From: Actinobacteria bacterium HGW-Actinobacteria-4
GTDB lineage: Bacteria > Actinomycetota > Actinomycetes > Actinomycetales > Demequinaceae
Length of the DNA stretch: 64,000 nt
Assembly (NCBI GenBank): GCA_002841315.1
Contig: PHEW01000007.1
Location: 1-64,000, forward strand
Direction: 5' to 3'
The notes under the pieces were generated by a model. It did no database searches and was not told the DNA's origin. It saw nothing but the letters and a program-made list of their open reading frames with translations. This document shows positions 24,032-33,731 of this stretch, piece after piece. The position numbers and the translations under genes were made by a program. Positions within the stretch are counted from its first letter, which is position 1; each line of letters begins with the position of its first letter.

Positions 24032-25144
24032 TTAGGAGACAGCGCCAGCACGTTCTGCGGCGACGTCTTCTTCGGTGAGCTCGGCCTTCTCTCCGCGCCC
24101 AAACTTGAGCAGCGCAGCGCCCACAGCGAACGACACCGCAGCAGCCAGGGTCACCTGGAGCAGCATGCCGATGTGTCCACCGGGAGGCGTGAAGGTCAGG
24201 TACGCGAAGATGCTGCCTGGCGACGGAGGCGCTACCAGGCCATTGTTCATCAGCACTCCAACGAACAGACCGGTCATACCACCAGCAATAGCAGCAATGA
24301 TCATCTTTGGCTTCATGAGGATGTACGGGAAGTAGATCTCGTGAATGCCACCAAAGAAGTGGATGACGATGGCGCCGGGGACGGTGGCGCGCACCAGGCG
24401 GGGGCCAAACAGCCAGAACGCCAGCAGGATCCCGAGACCCGGACCGGGGTTGGTCTCCACCATGAAGAGGATCGACTTGCCAGTGTTGGATGCCTGCTCC
24501 ACGCCCAGCGGGCTGAGCACACCGTGGTTGATCGCGTTGTTGAGGAACAGCACCTTGGCGGGCTCAACAAAGATCGAGGTGAGCGGCAACAGGCCGTTCT
24601 CGACCAGGAAGTCGACTCCGTTGCCAGCACGATCAACGAACCAGCTGACCACAGGGCCAATAGTGAGCTTGCCCAGAATGGCGATGCCTGCGCCGATGAT
24701 GCCGAGCGTGAAGTTGTCGATCAGCATCTCGAAGCCAGGCTTGACCTTGCCGTCGATAGCCGTGTCGACCTGCTTGAGAACCCATGCTGCGAGCGGGCCG
24801 ATGAGCATGGCACCCAAGAACATGGGGACCTCCGCGCCGACGATCACACCGACCGTAGCGATGGCACCGATCACAGCACCGCGCTGGCCGTGCACCATCC
24901 GGCCACCGGTGTAACCGATGAGGAGGGGCAGTAAGTAGACGATCATGGGGCCAACGAGTTCAGCGAGGTTCTCGTTGGGCACCCAGCCCGTCGGGATGAA
25001 CAGCGCGGTAATCAGGCCCCAGGCGATAAATGCTCCGATGTTGGGCATGATCATGCCGGACAGGAACCGGCCAACCCGCTGGACCTGAGCACCGATGCCC
25101 GTGTCCTCACGGTTCTTATTTACCTGAGCGTCAGGTAGTGACAT
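24032..25144 (-). CDS. PTS EIIC, mannitol type
   Basis: A 370-aa membrane permease of the mannitol EIIC family, with about eight hydrophobic segments. The substrate-site motif GGIHEIYFPYILMKP (GIHE at 266-269) and the N-terminal block RFLSGMIMPNIGAFIAWGLITALF match MtlA. The C-terminus (after residue about 345) is charged and lacks the EIIB and EIIA domains, which are separate genes. The ATG at 25144 follows AAGGAGCAAAAC. It is the first gene of the cluster. The substrate is a hexitol by homology, with mannitol the first guess. Confidence 0.92.
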   Translation of the reverse strand: MSLPDAQVNKNREDTGIGAQVQRVGRFLSGMIMPNIGAFIAWGLITALFIPTGWVPNENLAELVGPMIVYLLPLLIGYTGGRMVHGQRGAVIGAIATVGVIVGAEVPMFLGAMLIGPLAAWVLKQVDTAIDGKVKPGFEMLIDNFTLGIIGAGIAILGKLTIGPVVSWFVDRAGNGVDFLVENGLLPLTSIFVEPAKVLFLNNAINHGVLSPLGVEQASNTGKSILFMVETNPGPGLGILLAFWLFGPRLVRATVPGAIVIHFFGGIHEIYFPYILMKPKMIIAAIAGGMTGLFVGVLMNNGLVAPPSPGSIFAYLTFTPPGGHIGMLLQVTLAAAVSFAVGAALLKFGRGEKAELTEEDVAAERAGAVS

Positions 25145-25229
25145 GTTTTGCTCCTTGATCTCTCCACGCACCGTTGCGAGGAGGTGATGACAAGACGCAC
25201 CCGAGAGCCCGTCTTCTTTGACAATCGCA

Positions 25230-25259
25230 ACGATAGCCACAAGAACGGGCCGATGTCAA
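25230..25259 (-). promoter_or_regulatory. Probable promoter of the sugar PTS cluster
   Basis: On the minus strand TTGACA (25254-25259) and TATCGT (25230-25235) are 18 bp apart, about 86 bp before the EIIC start. ACGGGC is repeated nearby (25245-25250 and 25265-25270), a possible regulator contact, but this is weak. Confidence 0.5.
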
Positions 25260-25296
25260 GAAAAACGGGCATGTACGGACATTCGCTGCCCGGACG

Positions 25297-26217
25297 CTAG
25301 CCAGACGCGGTCGCGCGGGAAGGCTCCACCACCTCCCCGCCGTACCATTCCTCCAGCATGCGCCTCGCTATCGAGCCTTGCGGAGCCACGATCACTGAGC
25401 CCTCCGCGACCGCCGCAGTGAGTTCGTCCCTTGTGAAGAAGCGCGCCTCCGTGATCTCCTCGCCGTCCACGGTGATCGCGACATCATCCACCTGTGCTCG
25501 GTAGCCCACCATGACGGACGCGGGAAACGGCCACGGTTGCGAACCGACATACTCAAGGTCACGCACACGCAGGCCCGCCTCCTCAAAGACCTCTCGGTGC
25601 ACGGCCTGCTCCAGGCTCTCCCCCGGTTCCACATACCCAGCCAGGTGCGAGAACCTCCGTGCGGACCAGTACCCGGCGTGCGCAAGAAGCAAGCGGTCCT
25701 CGGGGTCGGTGATGGCCACAATCACCGCCGGGTCCGTGCGCGGGTAGTGCTCCTTGTCGCACGCCGCGCACCGACGCACCCATCCCCCCATCGACGGCTC
25801 CGTGGGCTCTCCACACACCGCGCAGCGTGGGTGATTGGCGTGCCACGTAGAGATCGCCACTGCCGTCGCGGCAAGCTCGCTGTCGCGTTGGCCCGCCTCG
25901 CCATGGACCTGGCTCAGCTGGAAGAACTCGCGCAGACCCACCATGCGTTCGCCGCCGATGCCGTCGTGAGCGGTCCCAAAGGACGGGTCTTGCGGGACCA
26001 CGGCAACGAGGTCGCGATCGTGCTCGCGACCGAGGTAGATCACGAGCGAGGTCGGTGGGCGCTCTGCGGGAGCGATCTCCACGAGCCGGCCATCGAGGGC
26101 AAGCACCGAGCCTGCGAAGGCGACCACGGCATCGGCCGCGGCGAGGTCTGCGGTGGTGCGGCAATCCGCCGCGCGGTCAATTTTCAGTGGTCGCGCATGG
26201 GCGCTGTCATGAATCAC
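25297..26217 (-). CDS. nudC: NAD(+) diphosphatase / NAD-decapping Nudix hydrolase
   Basis: A 306-aa NudC. A zinc ribbon (CAVCGEPTEP and CAACDKEHYPRTDP) precedes the Nudix box GYVEPGESLEQAVHREVFEEAGL, and the NADH-specific motif SQPWPFPAS is present. It hydrolyses NAD(H) and can remove NAD caps from RNA. I chose GTG at 26217, 7 nt after a TAGCGT -10 box (26225-26230), which suggests a leaderless message; GTG at 26226 lies inside that box. In mycobacteria it directly follows uvrD2; here the 15-kb accessory block intervenes. Confidence 0.93.
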   Translation of the reverse strand: MIHDSAHARPLKIDRAADCRTTADLAAADAVVAFAGSVLALDGRLVEIAPAERPPTSLVIYLGREHDRDLVAVVPQDPSFGTAHDGIGGERMVGLREFFQLSQVHGEAGQRDSELAATAVAISTWHANHPRCAVCGEPTEPSMGGWVRRCAACDKEHYPRTDPAVIVAITDPEDRLLLAHAGYWSARRFSHLAGYVEPGESLEQAVHREVFEEAGLRVRDLEYVGSQPWPFPASVMVGYRAQVDDVAITVDGEEITEARFFTRDELTAAVAEGSVIVAPQGSIARRMLEEWYGGEVVEPSRATASG

Positions 26218-26302
26218 ACCACCCACGCTACGTCACCGTGCCGCCGCCTCCACGTTGCGCTCGTAGCGTGGTCATTGGCGCTCAAGAGGTTTTGGTCATA
26301 GC

Positions 26303-27244
26303 GTGAACCACGTGTCTCGTTCACCTCTTGCGCTCGCAGCACTCGCGTCGGTTGCCGTTCCGGGCCTCGACGTCTACGACGTGCTGCGCAGTCCGCACTC
26401 CAACACGGACTTCGATGTGGTGGTCGTCAAGGACGCCACGGGCCGGCGCTGGATTGTGCGCGCCCCCAAGAGGGCCGCCGCCGGAGCGGCCCTCGAGGCC
26501 GAGATGGGCGTCCTCACGGCACTGGGCCGTGCCCACGAAAGCGGGCTGGTCGAGTTCCACGTGCCACAACCGGCGGGGGTGGCCACCCTTGCCGACGCCG
26601 ACGGCGGGCGCGCCGTGGTCTACTCCGAGGTTGGAGGCACCAGCGTGGTGCTCGCGGCCATGGAGCCGGGCCCCGGGCTCGCAGCGTCCTTGGGCCGTAC
26701 CATCGCGCAGATCCACGAATTGCCGCCGAGCCTGATCGAAGACCAGGGCCTGCCCACGTACACCGCCGAGGAGTACCGCCAGCGGCGCCTCACAGAGCTC
26801 GATGCCGGCGTCCAGACAGGCAAGGTACCACCGCGCCTCGCTGATCGCTGGGAGCGTCAACTCGAGAACATCGCATGGTGGAAGTTCGAGCCCACCGTGG
26901 TGCACGGAGATCTTGGCGAACACCAGGTCATCACCTCCGCCGGACAGGTGGTCGGGGTGGTGGACTGGATGGACGCGCGCGTGGCCGATCCCGCCGATGA
27001 CCTCGCCTGGCTGGTGGCCGCCGCGCCCGAGGACGTGCTGGAGTCCGTCATGGAGGCCTACTCACTGGCACGCAGGGAGACCCGCGACCCGCACCTGCTC
27101 GACCGAGCGCGCCTCGCCTCCGAGCTCGCGCTACTGCGCTGGCTCATGTACGGGGTACGCACTGAAAACCCGGACGTGGTCGCCGACGGCGAAGGCATGC
27201 TCGCGGATCTGCAGGCGATGCTCTTCACTGAGCCCCAGCTGTAA
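26303..27244 (+). CDS. Aminoglycoside/macrolide phosphotransferase-like kinase
   Basis: A 313-aa APH-fold kinase, closest in pattern to the Mph-like branch. The catalytic loop is HGDLGEHQV, with Asp203 as base; position 208, normally Asn, is Gln. The Mg2+ site follows as VVDWMDARVADPADDLAW. The start is GTG at 26303. It lies between nudC and adnB, divergent from the former and convergent with the latter (the stops abut at 27244/27245). The location is conserved in many actinobacteria, so a housekeeping small-molecule kinase is more likely than a resistance gene. Confidence 0.8.
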   Translation: MNHVSRSPLALAALASVAVPGLDVYDVLRSPHSNTDFDVVVVKDATGRRWIVRAPKRAAAGAALEAEMGVLTALGRAHESGLVEFHVPQPAGVATLADADGGRAVVYSEVGGTSVVLAAMEPGPGLAASLGRTIAQIHELPPSLIEDQGLPTYTAEEYRQRRLTELDAGVQTGKVPPRLADRWERQLENIAWWKFEPTVVHGDLGEHQVITSAGQVVGVVDWMDARVADPADDLAWLVAAAPEDVLESVMEAYSLARRETRDPHLLDRARLASELALLRWLMYGVRTENPDVVADGEGMLADLQAMLFTEPQL

Positions 27245-30200
27245 CTACTCGTCGCCGCGAATCAGCGCCACAATCTCATCGCGGCTCAAGAGCCTCTCAG
27301 GGCGCACGGTCGTGTCAGCGGCGACGTAGTAGAACGCGGCATCGACGTCCCCCACGGGCAGCCCCTTCCATTCGGCCCAAGCGAGGCGATAGACAGCGAG
27401 TTGGACCTCGCGGGCCTCGCGCTCGTGTGGCTCGGTGGGCGGGCGCCCCGATTTCCAGTCCACCACGGTCACGCGGTCGAGTCCGTGGCCCGGAGGGAAC
27501 ACGGCGTCAATGCGCGACCGCACCGTGACGCCAGCGACGGGCACCTCGACATCAACCTCGATGCTGCTTGGCACCCGGGACTTCCACTCGGACTTCTCGA
27601 ATACCGCCTTGAGCGCCTCGAGGTCCGCAGCGTCATCCTCGCCGGGGCCGATGTCGACATCGTCCCACAGTGGCTGGTGGCCGTACTGGGTCTCGATCCA
27701 TGCGTGCAGGGCACTGCCGCGCTGGGCGGCCGGTGCCGGCTGGGTGGGGAGCGGCCTTCGCAGTTGTGCTGTGAACGCGTCACGGTCGCGTCGCATGGCG
27801 ACCAGCGCTGACGTGGAGAGGTGGGCTGGCGTCACGACGTCCGCCAGGCCTGCACTGCGGGACTGTCGCTCAGCAAGCATCGCGGTCACCTCGCGAGCCA
27901 ACGGCAGGGTGTGATCCGGTGCCTCCGCAGCGGCGGTAGCGCCTAAGACTTCGAGCACGTCGTGCGCCAGTTCCCTGCGCTGGCGTTGGGCCACCGTGGG
28001 CTCAGGTGGCCACATCGCCGAGGGGGCATACACGCTCGGCGGTTCATCGTCGGCTGCTGGCGTCGGAGACCAGTCAGCGCTACTCACGTGGCCGCTGTCC
28101 ACCAACTCTGTGATGAACGACGACGGCACCTTGACCGTCTTACCCATGGACCACCACGCACCGCTGAGGAGAACGTGACTGCGTGCGCGCGTGATTGCCA
28201 CGTAGAACAGCCTGCGCTCCTCGTCGAGCTTGTGTTGACCCGCGTCCTCCTTGAACTGGGCGAGCGATGCGGCGAAGGTGCGGTGGTCGGTAGCCTCGCG
28301 CCAGTACCAGTGCGGCAAGTCCTCACGGTCCATGCGCAGTTCCCACGGCAGATCGCCGATGCCGTCGAGCCACGCCGAGTCGCGGTAGGTGGGGCTCGAT
28401 GCGGTGGGCACGGTCACCTTGGGGAACTGCCCATCGTTCATGCCGGGGACGGCGACGATATCCCACTCGAGCCCTTTCGCGGCATGAACAGTCAACACCT
28501 GCACCGCACCGGGTTCAGGCTCCTTGATGGGCGCGTCGAGCCCTGACTCTTCGTCGCGCGCAGCATCCAGCCACGAAATCAAGGCCCCCAACGTGGCGTG
28601 ATCCGCGCCCCGCGCGAAGGTGCGCGCCGCGTCCACGAAGGCATCGATGTTTCGCGCTGCCCTGCCATCAGGACGTGCCACGGCTGCTTCAATGTCGAGT
28701 CCCCATGCGCGCTCCGCGAAGAGCACCAACTCCGTCAACGGCAAATACGTGTGAGTGCGGATCGAGTCCACGGCGTGGTGCAGCCGTTCCAGGCGCTCAC
28801 GCGCCGTGTCGGTCAGTTCACGTCCCTCAGCAGACTCCCAGTCGCGTGCCGGAAGCGCGGCAATAGCGTCAACAATGCTCGGTTCGCTCTCACGGCCGGC
28901 TCGCGGGCCCGCTAACTCGCGCGACCAGTCAGCGAGAGCGGCGAGGTCGCGTGGGCCAAGCGCGACCCGTTCCGACGTCAGCAACCGCATGAGCGAATCT
29001 CCGCGTGAGGGATCATGTGCCACCTCGAGCAGTGCGACGAGATCAGCTACTTCGGGGGTGTCGAGCAAGCCACCAAGACCTACCACCTCGTAGTCCAAGC
29101 CGGCCCTGTCGAGGGCGTCAACCACGGCTGTGAACTGCGCGCGGCGGCGGCACAGCACAGCGGCGCTTGGTGGCTCCATAGGCACGCGACTGCGGGGTCG
29201 CCCAGCACTCAGCGCTATACGGTGATCAGCAATGAAGGAGGCGATGCCGTCGGCCTCATCCACGAGGTCGTTGAAGATGTGAGCCACCACGCCCGGCGAT
29301 GCGCGCTGGGGCTCAGGCACGCCACGTTCCTCGCCTCGAGAGCGTAGCGGCGCCACATGAACGTTGGCCCCCTCACGCAATGGCGCGGCGGCTGCGTTGG
29401 CAACACCCAAGACGCTCGCCTCGTTGCGCCACGACACCGACAGCGTGGCTTGCGTAACGCGCGCATCGCCACCGAACTGGTCGACGAACGCGGGCAGAGC
29501 TGCGGCCGACGCACCCCGGAAGCCATAGATCGCCTGATTGGGGTCTCCCACTGCCATCACGGGGTGGTCAGCGCCAAACATGTTCGCGAACAGTTGGAGC
29601 TGTCCGGGCGAGGTGTCCTGGAATTCGTCGAGCAGTACCACTCGGTACCGGCTGCGCTCGATCGACTGAACCGCCTCGAGCTGCGACAGTCGCGCCGCGA
29701 TCTCCACCTGGTCGCTGAAGTCCAGGAACGAGCCGTCTCGCTTGCGCGCCTGGAAGGCCTCGACCACATCGGTGAGGGCCAGCAGCGATCGGAACTTGCC
29801 GATGTCCTTAGCCATGGCTTGCGTCATCTTTCCGGGCACCGCGTCGCCATCCTTCTTGGGGAGCGCCTCGAGGAAGTCGATCGCGTCGCGAGCCCACACC
29901 CGCAGGTCACTCACCGATCGCTGATGGTCGCCGAGCTGGGCGGACAACCGTGGTAGCGCGCGCACGATCGAACTCACGGCGGCATCGGCATCGATATCGC
30001 CGGTCCAGTCCTCGACCAAGGCGTTCGCCATCTGCCACAACGCGGCGTCGGTGAGCATGGTGGACTCGGGGTCGACTGCCAGGCGCAGGCCGTGTTCGGC
30101 GACAAGGGCAGCCGCATAGCCGTTGTAGGTGGCTACAGCGGGCGCAGCGCGCTCGGGATCCTCGCCAAAGACGCGCGACATTTGCTTCGCTGCACGATCA

Positions 30201-30481
30201 GCGATCTCCGCCGCGGCCTTCCGGGTGAAGGTGAGGCACAGGATTTCGTCGGGTGACACGTGCCGCCCAAACAGCCGCTCGCCGTGATCGAGCAAGTAGA
30301 CCATCCGCATGGACAGCGTCTCGGTCTTGCCGGAGCCCGCGCCTGCCACCACGAGCATAGGATCGAGACCCGCGCTGATGATCGCCACCTGTTCCGCCGT
30401 GGGGTTGATCTCCGGGTTGATCGCGTGAGTCAACTCCACGGCATTGCGCCGCTTGCCCAGCACCAAGCCCACCTCGCTCAT
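27245..30481 (-). CDS. adnB: AdnB-type helicase-nuclease subunit
   Basis: A 1078-aa protein with an N-terminal UvrD-like motor and a C-terminal RecB-like nuclease. Motif I is GAGSGKTETLSMRM, motif II LLDEFQDTSPGQLQL and motif VI FYVAITRARSHVLLSG. The nuclease has SRIDAVFP, VVDWKSGRPP and QLAVYRLAW, the D-(D/E)xK-Q series. With AdnA it resects double-strand breaks in actinobacteria. Its ATG at 30481 overlaps the adnA stop (ATGA), so the two subunits are translated together. Confidence 0.93.
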   Translation of the reverse strand: MSEVGLVLGKRRNAVELTHAINPEINPTAEQVAIISAGLDPMLVVAGAGSGKTETLSMRMVYLLDHGERLFGRHVSPDEILCLTFTRKAAAEIADRAAKQMSRVFGEDPERAAPAVATYNGYAAALVAEHGLRLAVDPESTMLTDAALWQMANALVEDWTGDIDADAAVSSIVRALPRLSAQLGDHQRSVSDLRVWARDAIDFLEALPKKDGDAVPGKMTQAMAKDIGKFRSLLALTDVVEAFQARKRDGSFLDFSDQVEIAARLSQLEAVQSIERSRYRVVLLDEFQDTSPGQLQLFANMFGADHPVMAVGDPNQAIYGFRGASAAALPAFVDQFGGDARVTQATLSVSWRNEASVLGVANAAAAPLREGANVHVAPLRSRGEERGVPEPQRASPGVVAHIFNDLVDEADGIASFIADHRIALSAGRPRSRVPMEPPSAAVLCRRRAQFTAVVDALDRAGLDYEVVGLGGLLDTPEVADLVALLEVAHDPSRGDSLMRLLTSERVALGPRDLAALADWSRELAGPRAGRESEPSIVDAIAALPARDWESAEGRELTDTARERLERLHHAVDSIRTHTYLPLTELVLFAERAWGLDIEAAVARPDGRAARNIDAFVDAARTFARGADHATLGALISWLDAARDEESGLDAPIKEPEPGAVQVLTVHAAKGLEWDIVAVPGMNDGQFPKVTVPTASSPTYRDSAWLDGIGDLPWELRMDREDLPHWYWREATDHRTFAASLAQFKEDAGQHKLDEERRLFYVAITRARSHVLLSGAWWSMGKTVKVPSSFITELVDSGHVSSADWSPTPAADDEPPSVYAPSAMWPPEPTVAQRQRRELAHDVLEVLGATAAAEAPDHTLPLAREVTAMLAERQSRSAGLADVVTPAHLSTSALVAMRRDRDAFTAQLRRPLPTQPAPAAQRGSALHAWIETQYGHQPLWDDVDIGPGEDDAADLEALKAVFEKSEWKSRVPSSIEVDVEVPVAGVTVRSRIDAVFPPGHGLDRVTVVDWKSGRPPTEPHEREAREVQLAVYRLAWAEWKGLPVGDVDAAFYYVAADTTVRPERLLSRDEIVALIRGDE

Positions 30482-33400
30482 GAGTCGCTCACCTGCTTCC
30501 CCGTGGGGCGCGCCGGGCAGGATCGCTGCACCGGGCAGTGGTCGCACATGTCGTTGGGCGTCGCGAGAAAGGAGGTGCCGGTCATGAGGTCAACCACGGC
30601 CCCCAGGCGCTCGCGCTGCTCGCCGGTATCGATAGCGCCCTGATCACGAATCGACGGCTTCACGGTGCCACCCCCCACGAAGACCAGCTGCGCACCTGCC
30701 GCATGCTCGACGCCCGGAAAGGCACCCTCGTTGGCGGCGAGTTGATACATCGAAAGCTGGCCGTGGTTGGCGGCATCGGCGGCCGGGATGGCGGCGCCCG
30801 TCTTGAGGTCCACGATGACGGCGCTTCCGCCAGTGGTCTCCACGCGGTCCGCGCTGCCGGACAGCACAGCGCGGTCTAGTTCGACTCGGAACGCCTGCTC
30901 GACCTGCACCACGGTCGCCTGGCTCGAAGCGATGTACATCGCGAGGCGCCGGATCATCTCGTCTGCCTTGGCCCGCTGCACGCGCTGCGGCCAGGTGTCT
31001 CCACCTGAGATCTCGTGCCAGCGGCTGTCGAGCGCCGCCCTCAGTTCCGCCTCTGTTCCCCGTGGATGCTGCGCAGCGATCTCGTGAATCAGCGATCCCA
31101 GCAGCTGCTTGTCGGAGCTTTCGGCGGTGCCCCCTGCAGTTTCCAATGCCCACTTAAGGGCGCACGTCTCGACGGTATCGATCTTCGAGGGCGACACCCT
31201 CACCTGCTGATCGGCATCCCAAAACGGCTGGTGCGTGGACAGTTCGGGAACCCCGTGCCAATCGCGCGGGTCCGCGCCTGCGGCATGTGCCCGCGCCAGG
31301 TGGGCCAGCATGGCGGCGTACTGCTCGCGGGCAGCACCCGCGGCCCGCGCTCCGTCGACTCGCAGGCGCACCACGGCCTCGCGGAGGTCGGAGACGCCCC
31401 TGACGTCGTGGGCTGGCACCCGCGAGACGCCAGCCGCGGCCTCGATCCACGCCAGGTAGCGGGAGGGCTGGGAGTCCTCGCCGTCAACGCATGTCACCAT
31501 GAGGCTGCGCCTGGCACGGGACACGGCGACCGCGAGCGCGCGGGTCTCGTCGTCGAGGACCGCCCGCCTTGCGGCGTGGGCAGCCTCGACGCGGCCGCTG
31601 TCACTCAGCGGCTCGGCGGCAGCGCGACCGGCCAGCACGTCCGCCAAGTGATGGGCGCCCAACACGGTGTCACGCAGCCGGAGGTTGGGCCAGGCTCCTT
31701 CCTCGAGTCCGGCGATGGCAACGACATCCCACTCCCGCCCAGCAGCGGACGCGGGCGTCGCGAAGGTGACGACATCGCGCGCCTGTGCCCGCGCGCCCAA
31801 CGAGTCCGCGGCAAAGTCCTGGCCCTGCACGTACTCGACAAACTGGGAGGGGTGCGCGTGGGCGAGCCGCTCGGTGAAGGTTTGCGCCGCGCGCATGAGC
31901 GCAATGACGGCGTCGAGGTCGGCGTCGTCGCGCGCTGAGCCTGCGATTGCGGCGTCGCGCCAGGCTCGAGCGACGCCGAGCGTGTCCCACATGGTCCACA
32001 ACAGCGCGGCTGGTTCCGCAGTGCCGCCGCGCGCTACCCGTGCGGCGGCTTCCTTTGCACCGGCCTCGACCGCGCGCGAAGCGGCCGCGGCCCGTTCGGC
32101 ATCGGGCCCGCCCAGGCTGGACCAGTTCGCGGGCGCGGCCATCGCCTCGACCAGCAGTTCGCCGCTACTACGCTGGCCGCCCGCCTGGCGCTCCTCGCGC
32201 ACGAGGTGCCGCCGGAGGCGTCGCAGTGCCACCGGGTCGAGGCCCACGAGCCGTGAGCCCAGCACCTCGAGAGCGCTGTGCTCCGTCCATGGCTCACCCA
32301 GTGCAACACGCAGCATGGTGAGCAGCGGCGCCACGGCCGGCTCCGAGTGCAAAGCGAGCGCGTCGCCGAGCGTCTCGCATGGGATGTCCGCCGCGAGAAG
32401 GTCCGAACGGATCTCGCGCAGGGTGGACGTGGAGTGGGCGATGACTGCCATCTGGCCCCACGGCACGGGCTCGCCGTCAAGCCCATGGCGCGCACGCCGT
32501 AGCAATGTGGCGATGGCGCGCGACTGGGCGTAGCGATGCGCCGCGACCACAACGGCGACCTGTGCCGAGTCGCTAGCGCCGGGCTCCACCGAGTCCGCCC
32601 CCCGTGGGCGACGTGTCGCGGATCCCTCACCCATCACCCCCACGCGTTCGACCACGGCATCGGTCACCCTCGCGAGGACGCCATGCTGGCGATACCGCGC
32701 GGTAAGTTCAATCCGGGCCGCCCCGAGCCCTCCGCGGTCCCGGGCATGGGTCGCGGCAGCGAGCGCGCTCGGCATCGCGCCGCGAAAGCCCTGGACCGTT
32801 TGGTCAGCATTCCCGATCAACACCAGCCTCGCGCCGTGCTGGGCCATCGCGTGCAACAGAGCCGTGGTCGCTGCCGTGGCGTCCTGATAGTCATCCACGA
32901 TGACGAGGTCCCAGGAGGGCGGCGTGCCATCGGCGAGTTCGCTCCAACGCTGCAGCCGGTCGGTAGCCGTCGCCACCACGCTCGCGGGATCGTACCGATC
33001 TCCCTGGTCGGCCGGCGTCGACTTCCAGTACGTCACGTCGAGGTACTCGCGATAGGCCGCCGCGGCTGCGACCCACGCTGGCTGGTCGGTGCGCTCGCCC
33101 AGGTCGCGGAGATCATCGGGGTCGAGGCCAAACTCGGCTGCGCGCATCATGAGGTTGCGGAGCTCCTCGCGGAAGCCGGGTAACGCGGTGGCCTCGGCCG
33201 GAACAACGGCACTCCAGTCCACCGCCGCACCTTCGCCCCTACGATGCCCCGCCAGCAGACTCCGCAACTCAACATCCTGCTCGGCCCCACTGATGAGCAC
33301 TGGTCCCGGATCGCCCACGCTGCGTGCCGCTGCCGCCAGGATGGCGAACCCTGCCGCGGCCGCCGTTCGCACCACGGGGGTACCCGTGGCCCTGTTGAGC

Positions 33401-33669
33401 GCGAGCGTCGCTCGATCACGCAACGATGCCGCAGCTACGCGAGTGGGCGCGATCACTAACACCCGTTCGGGCGCGATGCCCCTCGCCACGACGGCATCAA
33501 CCGCAATATGCACCGCCAGCGAAGTCTTGCCCGAACCAGGACCACCCACCACGAGAAGGTGACCCGCCGTGGCATCGGCGACATGCGCCAAGACCTTGCC
33601 AGCAGAGTCATCGGGCGCGGGGAGTTCCGCCGACGCCGCCGGGGGCAACAGTCGCAGCATCGGGCTCAT
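30478..33669 (-). CDS. adnA: AdnA-type helicase-nuclease subunit with Fe-S nuclease
   Basis: A 1063-aa protein. The motor has Walker A GGPGSGKTSL and a modified motif II, IVDDYQDATAATT. The C-terminal nuclease is of the Fe-S type: one Cys in DTVETCALKWALE and a late triplet CDHCPVQRSC hold the cluster, with the active residues in IVDLKTGAAI and GQLSMYQLA. It is first in the adnAB operon. ATG 33669 is used here; ATG 33660 (MLRLLPPAAS) is equally possible because a TAGACC box lies at 33671-33676. The first motor of AdnAB is known to be the less important one. Confidence 0.92.
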   Translation of the reverse strand: MSPMLRLLPPAASAELPAPDDSAGKVLAHVADATAGHLLVVGGPGSGKTSLAVHIAVDAVVARGIAPERVLVIAPTRVAAASLRDRATLALNRATGTPVVRTAAAAGFAILAAAARSVGDPGPVLISGAEQDVELRSLLAGHRRGEGAAVDWSAVVPAEATALPGFREELRNLMMRAAEFGLDPDDLRDLGERTDQPAWVAAAAAYREYLDVTYWKSTPADQGDRYDPASVVATATDRLQRWSELADGTPPSWDLVIVDDYQDATAATTALLHAMAQHGARLVLIGNADQTVQGFRGAMPSALAAATHARDRGGLGAARIELTARYRQHGVLARVTDAVVERVGVMGEGSATRRPRGADSVEPGASDSAQVAVVVAAHRYAQSRAIATLLRRARHGLDGEPVPWGQMAVIAHSTSTLREIRSDLLAADIPCETLGDALALHSEPAVAPLLTMLRVALGEPWTEHSALEVLGSRLVGLDPVALRRLRRHLVREERQAGGQRSSGELLVEAMAAPANWSSLGGPDAERAAAASRAVEAGAKEAAARVARGGTAEPAALLWTMWDTLGVARAWRDAAIAGSARDDADLDAVIALMRAAQTFTERLAHAHPSQFVEYVQGQDFAADSLGARAQARDVVTFATPASAAGREWDVVAIAGLEEGAWPNLRLRDTVLGAHHLADVLAGRAAAEPLSDSGRVEAAHAARRAVLDDETRALAVAVSRARRSLMVTCVDGEDSQPSRYLAWIEAAAGVSRVPAHDVRGVSDLREAVVRLRVDGARAAGAAREQYAAMLAHLARAHAAGADPRDWHGVPELSTHQPFWDADQQVRVSPSKIDTVETCALKWALETAGGTAESSDKQLLGSLIHEIAAQHPRGTEAELRAALDSRWHEISGGDTWPQRVQRAKADEMIRRLAMYIASSQATVVQVEQAFRVELDRAVLSGSADRVETTGGSAVIVDLKTGAAIPAADAANHGQLSMYQLAANEGAFPGVEHAAGAQLVFVGGGTVKPSIRDQGAIDTGEQRERLGAVVDLMTGTSFLATPNDMCDHCPVQRSCPARPTGKQVSDS

Positions 33670-33731
33670 GGGTCTAGCCAACCACCCTGGTCCGACACGC
33701 ACGCCACGGCACGCGGGCGCACGCACGGCGG

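Noticed and set aside
10097..25296. An integrative element or prophage explaining the accessory block
   Set aside because: No integrase, recombinase, phage genes or flanking direct repeats were seen; only a DUF222 relic.
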